DNA of 64,000 nt from Pseudomonadota bacterium (GCA_021800795.1 JAJYYO010000011.1:1-64000); one strand, 5' to 3'. Shown: positions 26,409 to 35,977, numbered from the stretch's first letter. Notes: a model not told the origin generated them from the sequence alone. Made by a program: numbers and translations.

Positions 26409-28313
26409 TCAGGCTTTAAATGCTGCGGCATGGCGGATGAATTGTGTGTTTTCATCCTGCGATGGTTCATATCTCAGTGCGATGTAGCGTTCGGCGAGAT
26501 CTTCGATGGCGGCGGCCAGATCGGGGCGGGCGGCTGCAACGCGTGCTGCGTAATCATGCGGGCCTTCGTGAGGCGCGCGCGGCAGTCCTGCGCGGGACAG
26601 TTTGCGGCAAACCTTGAGCCAGGCGGATTGCGTCTTGTCACGTTCGCGTTTGAGCAGGTGGCGCAGCATATACAGAGCGAACAGAGTAATCACGATTCCC
26701 AGGCCGGCAGCGAGGTACATTACCTGTTGGCTTAACGACGCCAGGCCGAGGCGCGACAGATAGGCGAACTGGCGTTCGCTGTTGTAGCCGATGACCCACT
26801 GATTCCACTGATAGGACAACGCATCCCAGTTCATGCGCAGATCATGCAGCCATTGTGCGCCGCCCATGAGCGGCAGTGCGGTCTCGTCGTTTAGCGCAGT
26901 GGACAGGCCGCGTTCCACCCGTTCGGGAGCGATGGCCGCCGTCGGGTCTATGCGCTGCCAGCCTGTGGCGTCCAGCCAGACTTCCGCCCAGGCGTGGGCA
27001 TCGGATTGACGCACGATGTAATAATTGCCGACTGCGTTATATTCGCCGCCCAGATAGCCGGTCACCACGCGCGCAGGTATGCCTGCCGCGCGCATCAGGA
27101 ACACGAAGCTCGACGCATAGTGTTCGCAATATCCCTGGCGGGTGGTGAAAAGGAAATCGTCTATGCTGTCAACGGGCTGAGGGTCCAGCGTGTAGTGAAA
27201 GTTTTGCTGATGGAAATTGGCGAGCGCCAGCCGGATGACTTCCATATTGTCGCGGCTTTGTTCGTGCCAGCTCATGGCCAGTTGCTGCGCACGCGGATTG
27301 AGTCCCGGCGGCAATTGCAGCGCTCGCTTGAGTTGCGTTGCAGATTCCTGCAAATTGGCGTGATAGGTCAGTTCTGAACGCGCCTGATAGCGCAGCCGGG
27401 CGTTGACGGGTTCCGGGCTGAGTATTTGAAAATCGGAAGTGATTCTGGCGGGTACGGAAATTTTATCCGGCATCTCCAGCGCGAACAGCCAGTTTTTGTT
27501 ATGGGGTTCGAGCGTGACGTTGTATTCGACCGGCTGTCCGGTATCTGAAAAATGGGGCGCGACGCCGTGCGTTGCATGGCCGGGGGTCCAGGTGCGTCCG
27601 TCGAAGTCCCACAATACCGGCCCGCGCCAGTACATCTGATCGCGGCGCGGCACCTTGCCCTGATAAGTGACGCGAAACGCCACTGCATCCGACAGGCTCA
27701 GCCGCCCCAGGCTGCCCGGCGACATCTTGTCGTCCAGTCCGCTGCCGGCATAGGCATCCTGCGGCAAGCCCCACAACGGCCCTTGCACACGCGGGAACAG
27801 GACAAACAGGATGAGGGTCAGCGGAATGGCTTGCCACAGCAAAATTGCCGCGATTTTCAGGCGTGATTTGAATGCGCTGCCCGGTGCATGCAGATGTACC
27901 CAGACAACCGTGATGACCAGCAGGGTGACGAGCAGGTACAGTCCTGTCAGCAGGCTCTGCGAGTAGAAGAAATTGGTGATGATGATAAAACATAAGGGGT
28001 AAATCAGCCCCATCGCATCGCGATTTGTTTTGACCTCCATCAGTTTGAGTGCGGAGAGCAGCATCAGCAGCGTGACACCGACCTCGCGCCCGAACAGGGT
28101 GTGAAACTCTACGAGGATGCCGGTAAGGGATGCGACGGTGATGGTTAATAGCAGAGGCCGGTTCGGCAGCGGGCGACCCGTGAAAGCCAGATAGCCGCGC
28201 CACAGCAAAAGCATCGTGCTCAAAGCGCTGACCCATAGCGGCAGGTGCGCGGCATGGGGGGCCGTGACCATCAGCACGCACAGCAGCAGGCCGTAGATGA
28301 GAGACTTGCTCAT
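26409..28313 (-). CDS. DUF3488/transglutaminase-like membrane protein (TgpA type)
   Basis: A 634-residue inner membrane protein. Six or seven membrane helices (about 1-190) are followed by a periplasmic transglutaminase-like domain with the Cys-His-Asp triad (RQGYCEHYASSFVFLMRAAG; SDAHAWAEVWL; WQRIDPTAAI). Another membrane helix and a DUF4129-like cytoplasmic tail follow. TgpA of Pseudomonas is the characterised relative. ATG 28313 overlaps the DUF58 stop (ATGA). It forms the usual MoxR-DUF58-TgpA operon, thought to act in envelope protein maturation. Confidence 0.92.
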   Translation of the reverse strand: MSKSLIYGLLLCVLMVTAPHAAHLPLWVSALSTMLLLWRGYLAFTGRPLPNRPLLLTITVASLTGILVEFHTLFGREVGVTLLMLLSALKLMEVKTNRDAMGLIYPLCFIIITNFFYSQSLLTGLYLLVTLLVITVVWVHLHAPGSAFKSRLKIAAILLWQAIPLTLILFVLFPRVQGPLWGLPQDAYAGSGLDDKMSPGSLGRLSLSDAVAFRVTYQGKVPRRDQMYWRGPVLWDFDGRTWTPGHATHGVAPHFSDTGQPVEYNVTLEPHNKNWLFALEMPDKISVPARITSDFQILSPEPVNARLRYQARSELTYHANLQESATQLKRALQLPPGLNPRAQQLAMSWHEQSRDNMEVIRLALANFHQQNFHYTLDPQPVDSIDDFLFTTRQGYCEHYASSFVFLMRAAGIPARVVTGYLGGEYNAVGNYYIVRQSDAHAWAEVWLDATGWQRIDPTAAIAPERVERGLSTALNDETALPLMGGAQWLHDLRMNWDALSYQWNQWVIGYNSERQFAYLSRLGLASLSQQVMYLAAGLGIVITLFALYMLRHLLKRERDKTQSAWLKVCRKLSRAGLPRAPHEGPHDYAARVAAARPDLAAAIEDLAERYIALRYEPSQDENTQFIRHAAAFKA

Positions 28314-29272
28314 GGCTGGTTTGGAAAGGTATCGTTTAGGCCGAACAAGGCAATCCGGCGCAGGCATGCGTCTCGATGTGCGGTGCCGTTGCCTGCGGGA
28401 ATATTTTCATCGTTCAGACACAGTGCGTAGCGCAGCCCCAGGGAATCGGCATCCAGCACCCAGCGCGTCATGCGGGATAACTTTGCTTCCAGGTCGGATT
28501 CCGGCGCATCCGCAATGTTCAATAATAATTCGCCGCCTTCCTGGTTCGCGAACTGCTTGACCAGCAAACCCTGTCCGCGCGCATAGGCTTTCCATGCAAT
28601 GCGCGGTTGTGCATCGCCCGGAACATAAGTGCGCAATCCGGCGAAATCGTCATCGCCCGCATTGCTGCGTTTTCCGTCGCCATCGGACCCCGACGGCAAG
28701 GGTGCCTCGTTGAGCGGTTTCGGATAGACCAGACAGCGCGCATCGAAATGCAGATAGGCCCAGGCGTGGAACAGGCCGAGCGGGAATTCGGTGTACAGCG
28801 TCAACCTGCCAGGCATCAGCCAGCCGCGATGCGTAGCTGGCACGGGGAGGAAGATATCGCTGCTCTGTCCTGCGGGCAGATCGAAGGTAATCTTGTTGTC
28901 CGAATTGCTTTGCAGTACCAGCTGATAGCGCGGCAAATGCTCGGGATTATTGAAATGCAGCAGAAATTGCGCCTTTCCGCCGCTGTATACGGACTCTGTG
29001 CGGCCTGCATGTATTTCAAGGTGTGCCAGATTGCGATAGGCGTGCAGTATGGACATCACAGCCATCATCGCCAGCAGAAAGGTAAGTATGTAGCCCAGAC
29101 TCAGGCTGTAGTTGATGTCGCCCAGCAGCATCAGTAACAGCACAGAAGCCAGAACCAGACCTTGCCGGGTGGGCAGGATGAAGATGCGGCGTTGCGTGAG
29201 AACGACGGTTCCGTGCTCGATTTTCGGGCGGAACAGCCAGTTGCGGAATTTTTGCTTGAGTGCGGCGAACAC
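28310..29272 (-). CDS. DUF58 domain protein
   Basis: A 320-residue membrane-associated protein. Two hydrophobic helices (VLASVLLLMLLGDINYSL and ILTFLLAMMAVMSIL) precede the DUF58 domain. The signature DDFAGLRTYVPGDAQPRIAWKAYARGQGLLVKQF is intact. The gene starts with GTG overlapping the MoxR stop (TAGTG) and ends overlapping TgpA, so the three are translated in series. DUF58 proteins are thought to be handled by the neighbouring MoxR ATPase. Confidence 0.9.
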   Translation of the reverse strand: MFAALKQKFRNWLFRPKIEHGTVVLTQRRIFILPTRQGLVLASVLLLMLLGDINYSLSLGYILTFLLAMMAVMSILHAYRNLAHLEIHAGRTESVYSGGKAQFLLHFNNPEHLPRYQLVLQSNSDNKITFDLPAGQSSDIFLPVPATHRGWLMPGRLTLYTEFPLGLFHAWAYLHFDARCLVYPKPLNEAPLPSGSDGDGKRSNAGDDDFAGLRTYVPGDAQPRIAWKAYARGQGLLVKQFANQEGGELLLNIADAPESDLEAKLSRMTRWVLDADSLGLRYALCLNDENIPAGNGTAHRDACLRRIALFGLNDTFPNQP

Positions 29273-30165
29273 TAGGGAATCGCCACCGCTTCGATCAGAT
29301 CCTGAGCCGACTGATATGCACCTGCCGTTTGCAGGCGATGGCTGACCACGCCGGGCAGGATGGTCTGCACGTCTTCGGGAATGACCGCATTGCGGCCATC
29401 GATCAGCGCCCAGGCGCGGGCGGCGGCCAGGATGGCGAGACCTGCACGCGGGCTCAAGCCGTGCATATAGCGTGCCGACTCGCGGGTGTGACGCAGGATG
29501 GCCTGCACATAGTCGAGTAGTGCAGGGGATACGAATATTTCCCTCGCGCGCTGCTGTAAGCCCAGCAGTTCTGCCGCGTCCATTTGCGGACTGAGCCTGG
29601 CGATGATTTCGCGCCGGTCGACGCCAGACAGCAGACCTCGTTCGGCCAGCGCGTCCGGATAGCCCATCTGAATGCGCATCAGAAAGCGATCGAGTTGCGA
29701 TTCGGGTAGCGGGAAAGTGCCGATCTGGTGGGATGGATTCTGTGTGGCGATGACGAAGAAGGGCATCGGGAGCGCTCGCGTCGCGCCTTCGATGGTAACC
29801 TGATGTTCTTCCATCGCTTCGAGCAAAGCGCTCTGTGCCTTGGGGGTGGCGCGGTTCACTTCGTCCGCCAGTATCATTTGCGCAAAAATCGGGCCGGGAT
29901 GGAATCTGAAGCTGTCGCGCTCAAATACCGATACGCCCAGGATGTCGGCGGGCAGCATGTCGCTGGTGAACTGGATGCGACCGAACTGCAAACCCAGCGT
30001 GCGCGCCAGCACATGGGCCAGCGTGGTTTTGCCGACCCCTGGCAGATCCTCGATCAGCAGATGACCGCGCGCGAGCAAACAGGTCAGCGCAAAACGGATC
30101 TGCTGCGGCTTGCCGAGTATCGCGCTTTCAGCTTGCCGGATGACGTTGTTCAGGTTCTGGTTCAT
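29272..30165 (-). CDS. MoxR-family AAA+ ATPase
   Basis: A 297-residue AAA+ chaperone-like ATPase. Walker A is LPGVGKTTLAHVLART, the MoxR signature is RIQFTSDMLPADILGVSVF, Walker B is MILADEVNRATPKAQSALLEAMEE, and sensor 1 is FFVIATQNPSHQIGTFPLPESQLDRFLM. ATG 30165 is chosen because it matches the family start; the frame is open to 30228. It is the first gene of the MoxR-DUF58-TgpA operon. Confidence 0.94.
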   Translation of the reverse strand: MNQNLNNVIRQAESAILGKPQQIRFALTCLLARGHLLIEDLPGVGKTTLAHVLARTLGLQFGRIQFTSDMLPADILGVSVFERDSFRFHPGPIFAQMILADEVNRATPKAQSALLEAMEEHQVTIEGATRALPMPFFVIATQNPSHQIGTFPLPESQLDRFLMRIQMGYPDALAERGLLSGVDRREIIARLSPQMDAAELLGLQQRAREIFVSPALLDYVQAILRHTRESARYMHGLSPRAGLAILAAARAWALIDGRNAVIPEDVQTILPGVVSHRLQTAGAYQSAQDLIEAVAIP

Positions 30166-30243
30166 GGGTTTTCTTTTTTGATGGATGGAAATGGTTTGCT
30201 TCTTGCAGTTGCAATCCTCAATCCACAATCCTTGATCCTGTTT

Positions 30244-30612
30244 TTAAAATAAGATTGCTGCGATCACCTTGCGGTCTTCCGCTACCAGGATATTGTAGGT
30301 GCGGCAGGCGGCAGGGGTGTCCATGCACTCCACGCCGATGCCTGCGTTGGTCAGCGCGCGATACAGTCGCGGGTGAGCAAAATGTTGCTGCATGCCTGTG
30401 CCCAGCAGCAGTACTTCCGGTTGCAGGGCCAGAAAATATTCGAAATGGCTCTCGCTCAATTCATCAAAGGTGCTGACATCCCAGTCGCTGCGGACTTCTT
30501 CCGCCCTTACCACGATGCTGCTCTCGAAGCGCTCCTTATTGACCATCACATGATCGTCCGCGTAGCCGGTGAAAAGCTTGGTGTCGCCGAGATTGGCCAG
30601 ATGCAGTTTCAT
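30244..30612 (-). CDS. Mth938-like (DUF498) protein
   Basis: A 122-residue protein of the Mth938/NDUFAF3-like fold. Conserved segments are ITGYADDHVMVN-like (LFTGYADDHVMVN) near the start, PEVLLLGTGMQQHF in the middle and CMDTPAACRTYNILVAEDRKVIAAIL at the end. Bacterial function is unknown; the eukaryotic relative assists complex I assembly. It is divergent from alaA. The 190-base intergenic space contains a GCCGTC/GACGGC hairpin near 30660-30690. Confidence 0.85.
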   Translation of the reverse strand: MKLHLANLGDTKLFTGYADDHVMVNKERFESSIVVRAEEVRSDWDVSTFDELSESHFEYFLALQPEVLLLGTGMQQHFAHPRLYRALTNAGIGVECMDTPAACRTYNILVAEDRKVIAAILF

Positions 30613-30804
30613 AAAACCTCGCGAATAAATAAGACGTAGTGGCGATTTTGGGGCCAGCCTTGCGTGCCGTCAAATCAAAGTGGTGACGGCAAGGCAGCAG
30701 GGAGATAGCGCCGCTCGGACGACGGCAATGCTATTCGATTTGCTGTGCGCGTGCTGCGCAGGTAAAATCGCGTTTTTCGCGCCGGTGCGCTGAGTAAACG
30801 ACAA

Positions 30805-32031
30805 GTGAAGCCAATTTTAAAGTCCAACAAGCTGTCCAATGTGTGCTACGACATACGCGGGCCGGTCATGGAACGCGCCAAGCAGATGGAAGAGGAAGGC
30901 CAGCGCATCATCAAGCTGAATATCGGCAATCTAGCGCCGTTCGGTTTTGAAGCGCCCGAGGAAATCCAGCAGGACGTGATTCTGAATCTGCCCAATTCGT
31001 CCGGATATTCGGATTCCAAGGGCATGTTCGCCGCGCGCAAGGCGATCATGCATTACTGCCAGTCCAAGAAAATCGCAGGCGTGGGCCTGGATGATATCTA
31101 TATCGGCAACGGCGCATCCGAACTGATCGTGATGGCGATGCAGGGACTGCTCAATACCGGGGACGAAGTGCTGGTGCCCGCGCCGGATTACCCGCTGTGG
31201 ACGGCGGCGGTCACGCTGGCAGGCGGCACGCCGCGCCATTACCTGTGCGACGAAGCCAATGACTGGAATCCCGATCTGGCCGACATGCGCGCCAAGATCA
31301 CCGAAAAAACGCGCGCCATCGTGATCATCAATCCGAACAATCCGACCGGCGCGTTGTATTCGGATGACATTCTCAAGGAAATCGTGCAGATCGCGCGCGA
31401 GCACGATCTGATTATTTTCGCAGACGAAATCTACGACAAGATGTTGTACGACGGAGCGACGCACACCTCGATCGCATCGCTGGCGGACGATGTGCTGTTC
31501 GTTACGCTGAACGGACTGTCAAAGAATTACCGCGCCTGCGGTTACCGCTCAGGCTGGATGGTGGTATCCGGTGAGAAGAAGCATGCGCAGGACTATATCA
31601 ACGGATTGACGATACTGGCGTCGATGCGATTGTGTTCCAACGTGCCCGGGCAATTTGCGATTCAGACGGCGTTGGGCGGCTATCAGAGCATCAACGATCT
31701 GGTGATACCCACCGGACGGTTGTGCAAGCAGCGCGATCTGGCTTACCGGTTGCTGACCGAAATACCCGGGGTTTCCTGCGTCAAGCCGAAGGCCGGTCTG
31801 TATCTGTTTCCGCGCCTTGATCCTGCGATTTACCCGATTGAAAACGATCAGCAGTTCATACTGGAATTGCTGGAAACCGAAAAAGTGCTGGTGGTGCAGG
31901 GTACCGGCTTTAACTGGGTACACCCCGATCATCTGCGTCTGGTGTTTTTGCCTAACGTGGACGATCTGACGGATGCCTTCAAACGTATCGCGCGCTTTCT
32001 GGAACATTACCGCAAGCGGCACGGAACATAA
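30805..32031 (+). CDS. alaA: PLP-dependent aminotransferase, AlaA-like
   Basis: A 408-residue class I/II aminotransferase closest in style to glutamate-pyruvate transaminase AlaA (YfbQ). It begins KSNKLSNVCYDIRGPVMERA and shows NIGNLAPFGFEAPEEI, NPNNPTGALYSDD, FADEIYDKMLYDG and the cofactor-lysine motif TLNGLSKNYRACGYRSGWM. It should interconvert alanine and pyruvate. The start is GTG, without a strong ribosome site. hom and thrC follow on the same strand, the arrangement usual in betaproteobacteria. Confidence 0.9.
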   Translation: MKPILKSNKLSNVCYDIRGPVMERAKQMEEEGQRIIKLNIGNLAPFGFEAPEEIQQDVILNLPNSSGYSDSKGMFAARKAIMHYCQSKKIAGVGLDDIYIGNGASELIVMAMQGLLNTGDEVLVPAPDYPLWTAAVTLAGGTPRHYLCDEANDWNPDLADMRAKITEKTRAIVIINPNNPTGALYSDDILKEIVQIAREHDLIIFADEIYDKMLYDGATHTSIASLADDVLFVTLNGLSKNYRACGYRSGWMVVSGEKKHAQDYINGLTILASMRLCSNVPGQFAIQTALGGYQSINDLVIPTGRLCKQRDLAYRLLTEIPGVSCVKPKAGLYLFPRLDPAIYPIENDQQFILELLETEKVLVVQGTGFNWVHPDHLRLVFLPNVDDLTDAFKRIARFLEHYRKRHGT

Positions 32032-32105
32032 GCTTGTAGCGGGTAGCATGTGGCGGGTAGTCAACCCCGCATGTGCTACAGGCCACAAGCTACAAGCTAC
32101 AAGCT
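32031..32105 (+). repeat. GTAG/CTAC hairpin element upstream of hom
   Basis: The left arm AGCTTGTAGCGGGTAGC and the right arm (GGCCACAAGC, TACAAGCT) pair across a centre that itself contains GCGGG/CCCGC. The element starts at the alaA stop codon and ends 20 bases before the hom ATG. Related hairpins lie at 14323, 61270 and 63744. Confidence 0.65.
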
Positions 32106-32125
32106 CATTAACAATAGGAAGAAAA

Positions 32126-33439
32126 ATGCAACCAATCAACGTAGGACTACTCGGTATCGGCACCGTCGGTGGCGGCACTTTCACGGTATTGCAGCGCAAC
32201 GCGGAAGAAATCACCCGGCGTGCCGGACGCCCGATCCGCATCGTGGCCGTCGCCGACAAAAATATGGAGCTGGCAAAACAGGTCACAGGGGGCGCCTGCC
32301 GCGTGACGGATGACGCATTTTCGGTGGTGAACGACCCTGCCGTTGACATTGTCATCGAGCTGATCGGAGGCTTAGGCGTGGCGAAAGAGCTGGTATTGCA
32401 AGCCATTGCAAACGGCAAGCATGTGGTCACCGCCAACAAGGCGCTGCTGGCCACGCACGGCAACGAAATCTTCAAGGCCGCGCAGGACAAGGGCGTGATG
32501 ATCGGATTCGAGGCGGCGGTGGCGGGCGGCATTCCGATCATCAAGGCGGTGCGCGAAGGGCTGACCGCGAACCGCATCGAGTGGATCGCCGGCATCATCA
32601 ACGGCACCACCAATTTCATCCTGTCCGAGATGCGCGACAAGGGACTGCCTTTCGATACTGTCTTGAAGGAAGCGCAGCGTCTGGGTTATGCCGAAGCCGA
32701 TCCGACTTTCGACATCGAAGGCGTGGATGCCGCACACAAGATCACGCTGCTGGCTTCCCTTGCGTTCGGCATCCCGGTGCAGTTCGACAAGGCTTACATC
32801 GAAGGCATTTCCAAACTGGATGCGATCGATATCAAGTATGCCGAGCAACTGGGTTACCGCATCAAGCTGCTGGGCATCACCAAGCGCACATCCGAGGGCG
32901 TCGAGTTGCGCGTGCATCCGACGCTGATTCCGTCAAAACGCCTGATTGCCAATGTTGAAGGCGCGATGAACGCGGTGCTGGTGCAGGCCGATGCGGTCGG
33001 CGCGACGTTGTATTACGGCAAGGGTGCGGGCGCGGAACCCACTGCGAGTGCTGTGATCGCGGATCTGGTGGATATCACACGCATGCACACGGCAGATCCC
33101 GAGAATCGCGTGCCGCACCTGGCGTTCCAGCCGGATGCGATGGTCGATCTGCCGATGTTGCCGATCAACGAAGTGATCACCAGCTACTATCTGCGCCTGC
33201 GAGTGGCGGACAAGACCGGCGTGCTGGCCGACATTACGCGCATTCTGGCGGATGAGCAGATTTCGATCGACGCGGTGATCCAGAAGGAACCGCTTGAGGG
33301 TGAAAAAGAGGCAGACCTGATCATGCTCACCCATCAGACGCGCGAGAAATGCATCAACGCGGCGATCGTGAAGATCGAAGCTCTGGGCGTAGTGGCGGGC
33401 CATGTCACCAAGTTGCGCATGGAAGAGTTGGGGAAGTAA
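32126..33439 (+). CDS. hom: Homoserine dehydrogenase
   Basis: A 437-residue enzyme reducing aspartate semialdehyde to homoserine for threonine and methionine synthesis. The Rossmann motif is VGLLGIGTVGGGTF, the substrate-side signature GFEAAVAGGIPIIKAVREGL, and the catalytic Lys region YAEADPTFDIEGVDAAHK. A C-terminal ACT domain (about 350-430, with VADKTGVLADITRIL) gives threonine feedback control in relatives. ATG 32126 has AGGAAG upstream; the longer frame from 31973 overlaps alaA and is not used. Confidence 0.96.
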   Translation: MQPINVGLLGIGTVGGGTFTVLQRNAEEITRRAGRPIRIVAVADKNMELAKQVTGGACRVTDDAFSVVNDPAVDIVIELIGGLGVAKELVLQAIANGKHVVTANKALLATHGNEIFKAAQDKGVMIGFEAAVAGGIPIIKAVREGLTANRIEWIAGIINGTTNFILSEMRDKGLPFDTVLKEAQRLGYAEADPTFDIEGVDAAHKITLLASLAFGIPVQFDKAYIEGISKLDAIDIKYAEQLGYRIKLLGITKRTSEGVELRVHPTLIPSKRLIANVEGAMNAVLVQADAVGATLYYGKGAGAEPTASAVIADLVDITRMHTADPENRVPHLAFQPDAMVDLPMLPINEVITSYYLRLRVADKTGVLADITRILADEQISIDAVIQKEPLEGEKEADLIMLTHQTREKCINAAIVKIEALGVVAGHVTKLRMEELGK

Positions 33440-33444
33440 GAGTC

Positions 33445-33567
33445 TGTCATTCCCGCGAAAGCGGGAATCCAGTCTGTTGATAAGTCCGCGCAGCGGGACA
33501 AAAAATTGGTTGTCGGCTACGCCGGATTACATATTGTTGCTGGATTCCCGCCTGCGCGGGAATGACA
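33445..33567. repeat. ATTCCCGC-type inverted-repeat element, copy 1
   Basis: This 123-bp element has 28-bp terminal inverted repeats matching at 26 of 28 positions. They begin TGTCATTCCCGCG and each is itself palindromic (ATTCCCGC...GCGGGAAT). It starts 5 bases after hom and ends 22 bases before thrC. The layout is like Neisseria dRS3-type or other small non-autonomous elements. Copy 2 is at 53011-53137 and shares an internal CCGCG(A/C)AGCGG-GACAAA segment. Confidence 0.75.
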
Positions 33568-33589
33568 GCTATAGAGTAGAGAGCAAACG

Positions 33590-35038
33590 ATGAAATACAT
33601 TTCCACCCGTGGGCTGGCGCCCGCCAAGACCTTCACCGAAATTTTGCTGGCGGGTCTGGCGCCCGATGGCGGGCTGTATCTGCCGGAAGCATATCCGCAG
33701 GTGACCCGCGCTGAACTGGAAGCCTGGCGCAATCTGTCTTATGCGGAGCTTGCTTTTGCCGTGCTGTCCAAGTTCGCCACCGACATTCCGGCGGACGATC
33801 TGAAAGCCATTATCAGCAAGACATATACGAGCGAGGTATACAGCAACGGCCGCGCGGATTCAGATTTCTCTCAGATTACGCCGCTCAGAACCCTGGCGCC
33901 GGGCGTGCATATTCTGGAACTGTCCAACGGGCCGACGCTGGCGTTCAAGGACATGGCGATGCAGTTGCTCGGCAACCTGTTCGAATACGCGCTGGACAAA
34001 CAACATGCCGAGCTGAATATTCTGGGTGCGACGTCAGGGGATACCGGTTCGGCAGCCGAATATGCGATGCGCGGCAAGCGCGGCATCCGCGTGTTCATGC
34101 TGTCGCCCAACGGCAAGATGAGCGCTTTTCAGCGCGCGCAGATGTATTCGTTGCAGGACGAAAATATATATAACATTGCGATCAACGGCATGTTTGACGA
34201 CGCTCAGGACATGGTGAAAGCCGTGTCCAACGACCACGCCTTCAAGGCGGCGCACAAGATCGGCACGGTCAATTCGATCAACTGGGGGCGCGTGTCGGCG
34301 CAGATCGTGTATTACTTCAAGGGCTACTTCGCGGCCACAAAATCGAACGACGAGCAGGTGGCATTCTCGGTGCCTTCCGGCAACTTCGGCAATATCTGCG
34401 CCGGGCACATCGCGCGCATGATGGGCTTGCCGATCGGCCAGCTGATCCTCGCCACCAATGAAAACGACGTGCTGGACGAGTTCTTCCGCACCGGCGTGTA
34501 TCGCCCGCGCGGCTCCGAGCACACCTACGAGACCAGCAGCCCGTCGATGGATATTTCCAAGGCGTCCAACTTCGAGCGCTTCGTATATGACCTGGTCGGG
34601 CGCGACGGGGCCAAGGTGCGCGAATTCTGGAGTCGCGTGGACGCGGGCAGCGCGCCCGATACGGCTGCGTTTGACATTAAAGGTACGCCGTACTGGAATG
34701 AGTTGCCGAAGTTCGGTTTTGCTTCAGGCAAGAGCACGCATCTGGATCGCCTGAAGACGATACGCGAGATGTGGGGGCAATACGGCGTGATGATCGACAC
34801 GCACACCGCCGACGGGCTGAAAGTGGGTCTGGAACAGCGCCGTCCCGGCCTGCCGCTGATCTGTCTGGAAACCGCGCTGCCTGCCAAGTTCGAGGAAACC
34901 ATCGTCGAAGCCCTGGGCCGTAAACCGGAACGGCCCGCCGCTATGGAAGGCATCGAAGACTTGCCGCAGCGTGTGACGGTGATGGATGCGGATGTGGCGA
35001 CCTTGAAGGCGTTCATTGCCAAAAAACTGTCTGAATAG
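33590..35038 (+). CDS. thrC: Threonine synthase
   Basis: A 482-residue PLP enzyme that converts O-phosphohomoserine to threonine. The N-terminal signature is YISTRGLAPAKTFTEILLAGLAPDGGLYLPE, and the cofactor lysine lies in GPTLAFKDMAMQLLG. The phosphate loop is ATSGDTGSAAEYAM, and VPSGNFGNICAGH is also present. The length marks it as the longer (yeast/E. coli-like class 2) form. The upstream spacer is filled by a repeat element. Confidence 0.96.
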   Translation: MKYISTRGLAPAKTFTEILLAGLAPDGGLYLPEAYPQVTRAELEAWRNLSYAELAFAVLSKFATDIPADDLKAIISKTYTSEVYSNGRADSDFSQITPLRTLAPGVHILELSNGPTLAFKDMAMQLLGNLFEYALDKQHAELNILGATSGDTGSAAEYAMRGKRGIRVFMLSPNGKMSAFQRAQMYSLQDENIYNIAINGMFDDAQDMVKAVSNDHAFKAAHKIGTVNSINWGRVSAQIVYYFKGYFAATKSNDEQVAFSVPSGNFGNICAGHIARMMGLPIGQLILATNENDVLDEFFRTGVYRPRGSEHTYETSSPSMDISKASNFERFVYDLVGRDGAKVREFWSRVDAGSAPDTAAFDIKGTPYWNELPKFGFASGKSTHLDRLKTIREMWGQYGVMIDTHTADGLKVGLEQRRPGLPLICLETALPAKFEETIVEALGRKPERPAAMEGIEDLPQRVTVMDADVATLKAFIAKKLSE

Positions 35039-35071
35039 TTATTCTGGTGTGGGCGGGATGGACGGAAAAAT

Positions 35072-35977
35072 ATGAACAACATCATCCTGCTCATTCTGTG
35101 TTTTGTCGCCGGTGTGCTGCTGCACCGCTACAAGCGCATGCCGGTCAACACGCCCGCCGTGCTCAACAGCTTCATCATCCACATCTCGCTGCCCGCGCTG
35201 ACGCTGCTGTATGTGCACGATCTGAAGCTGGGTGCGCACGTCGGTTTGATGGCGGCGATGGGCTGGCTGTTGTTTGCCATGTCGGCCGGGTTTTTCTGGT
35301 TGTTGGGGCGCTGGATGAACTGGCAGCGCTCTACCGTCGGCGCGCTTGTACTGACCTGCGGCCTGGGCAATACCTCCTATCTGGGGTTGCCGATGATCGA
35401 GGCATATTACGGTCATCAGGGGCTCGCCAGCGGCATCATTATCGATCAGCTGGGCTCGTTCCTGGTGCTCTCCACGCTGGGAATTACCTTCGCCGGGCTT
35501 TATTCTTCGGGCCGTCCGAAGTTGAGCGAAATGGCGCAGCGGGTGCTGCGTTTTCCGCCTTTCATCGCGCTGCTGATCGCCTTGCTGCTGATTCCGGTGT
35601 CCTATCCGGAATGGATGAGCGTGGTGCTCAAACGCATGGGAGACACGCTGGCGCCGCTGGCGTTGCTGTCGGTCGGTTTTCAGCTGCGCCTGGGGCATCT
35701 GGCGGGAAATGGCGTGAAACTGGCGATCGGTCTGGGCTTCAAGCTGGTGCTGGCGCCGCTGGTGCTGTTCATTTTATACGTGCCCCTGCTGGGTGCGCAC
35801 GGTCAGGCGATACAGATCACGCTGTTCGAATCGGCCATGCCGCCGATGATCACCGCGGCGATACTCGCCACCGAACATGACCTTGACCCGCCCTTTGCCA
35901 CCCTGATGGTGGCAGTCGGACTGGTGTTCTCGTTTATCACGCTCACTGCCTGGTGGTGGCTGATGCGGGGCGTATGA
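35072..35977 (+). CDS. AEC-family transporter
   Basis: A 301-residue inner membrane protein with about ten membrane helices in two halves, matching the auxin efflux carrier (AEC) family. The N-half contains NTPAVLNSFIIHISLPALTLLY and a CGLGNTSYLGLPMIEAYYG segment. The C-half contains FESAMPPMITAAILATEHDLDP, the family's characteristic cross-over helix motif. Substrates of bacterial members include malate and malonate; here it is unknown. It follows thrC by 33 bases. Confidence 0.88.
   Translation: MNNIILLILCFVAGVLLHRYKRMPVNTPAVLNSFIIHISLPALTLLYVHDLKLGAHVGLMAAMGWLLFAMSAGFFWLLGRWMNWQRSTVGALVLTCGLGNTSYLGLPMIEAYYGHQGLASGIIIDQLGSFLVLSTLGITFAGLYSSGRPKLSEMAQRVLRFPPFIALLIALLLIPVSYPEWMSVVLKRMGDTLAPLALLSVGFQLRLGHLAGNGVKLAIGLGFKLVLAPLVLFILYVPLLGAHGQAIQITLFESAMPPMITAAILATEHDLDPPFATLMVAVGLVFSFITLTAWWWLMRGV

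Noticed and set aside
31973-32125. Extended start of hom inside alaA and the hairpin
   Set aside because: It overlaps alaA and translates the GTAG hairpin; the ATG at 32126 has a ribosome site and the Rossmann motif follows at once.
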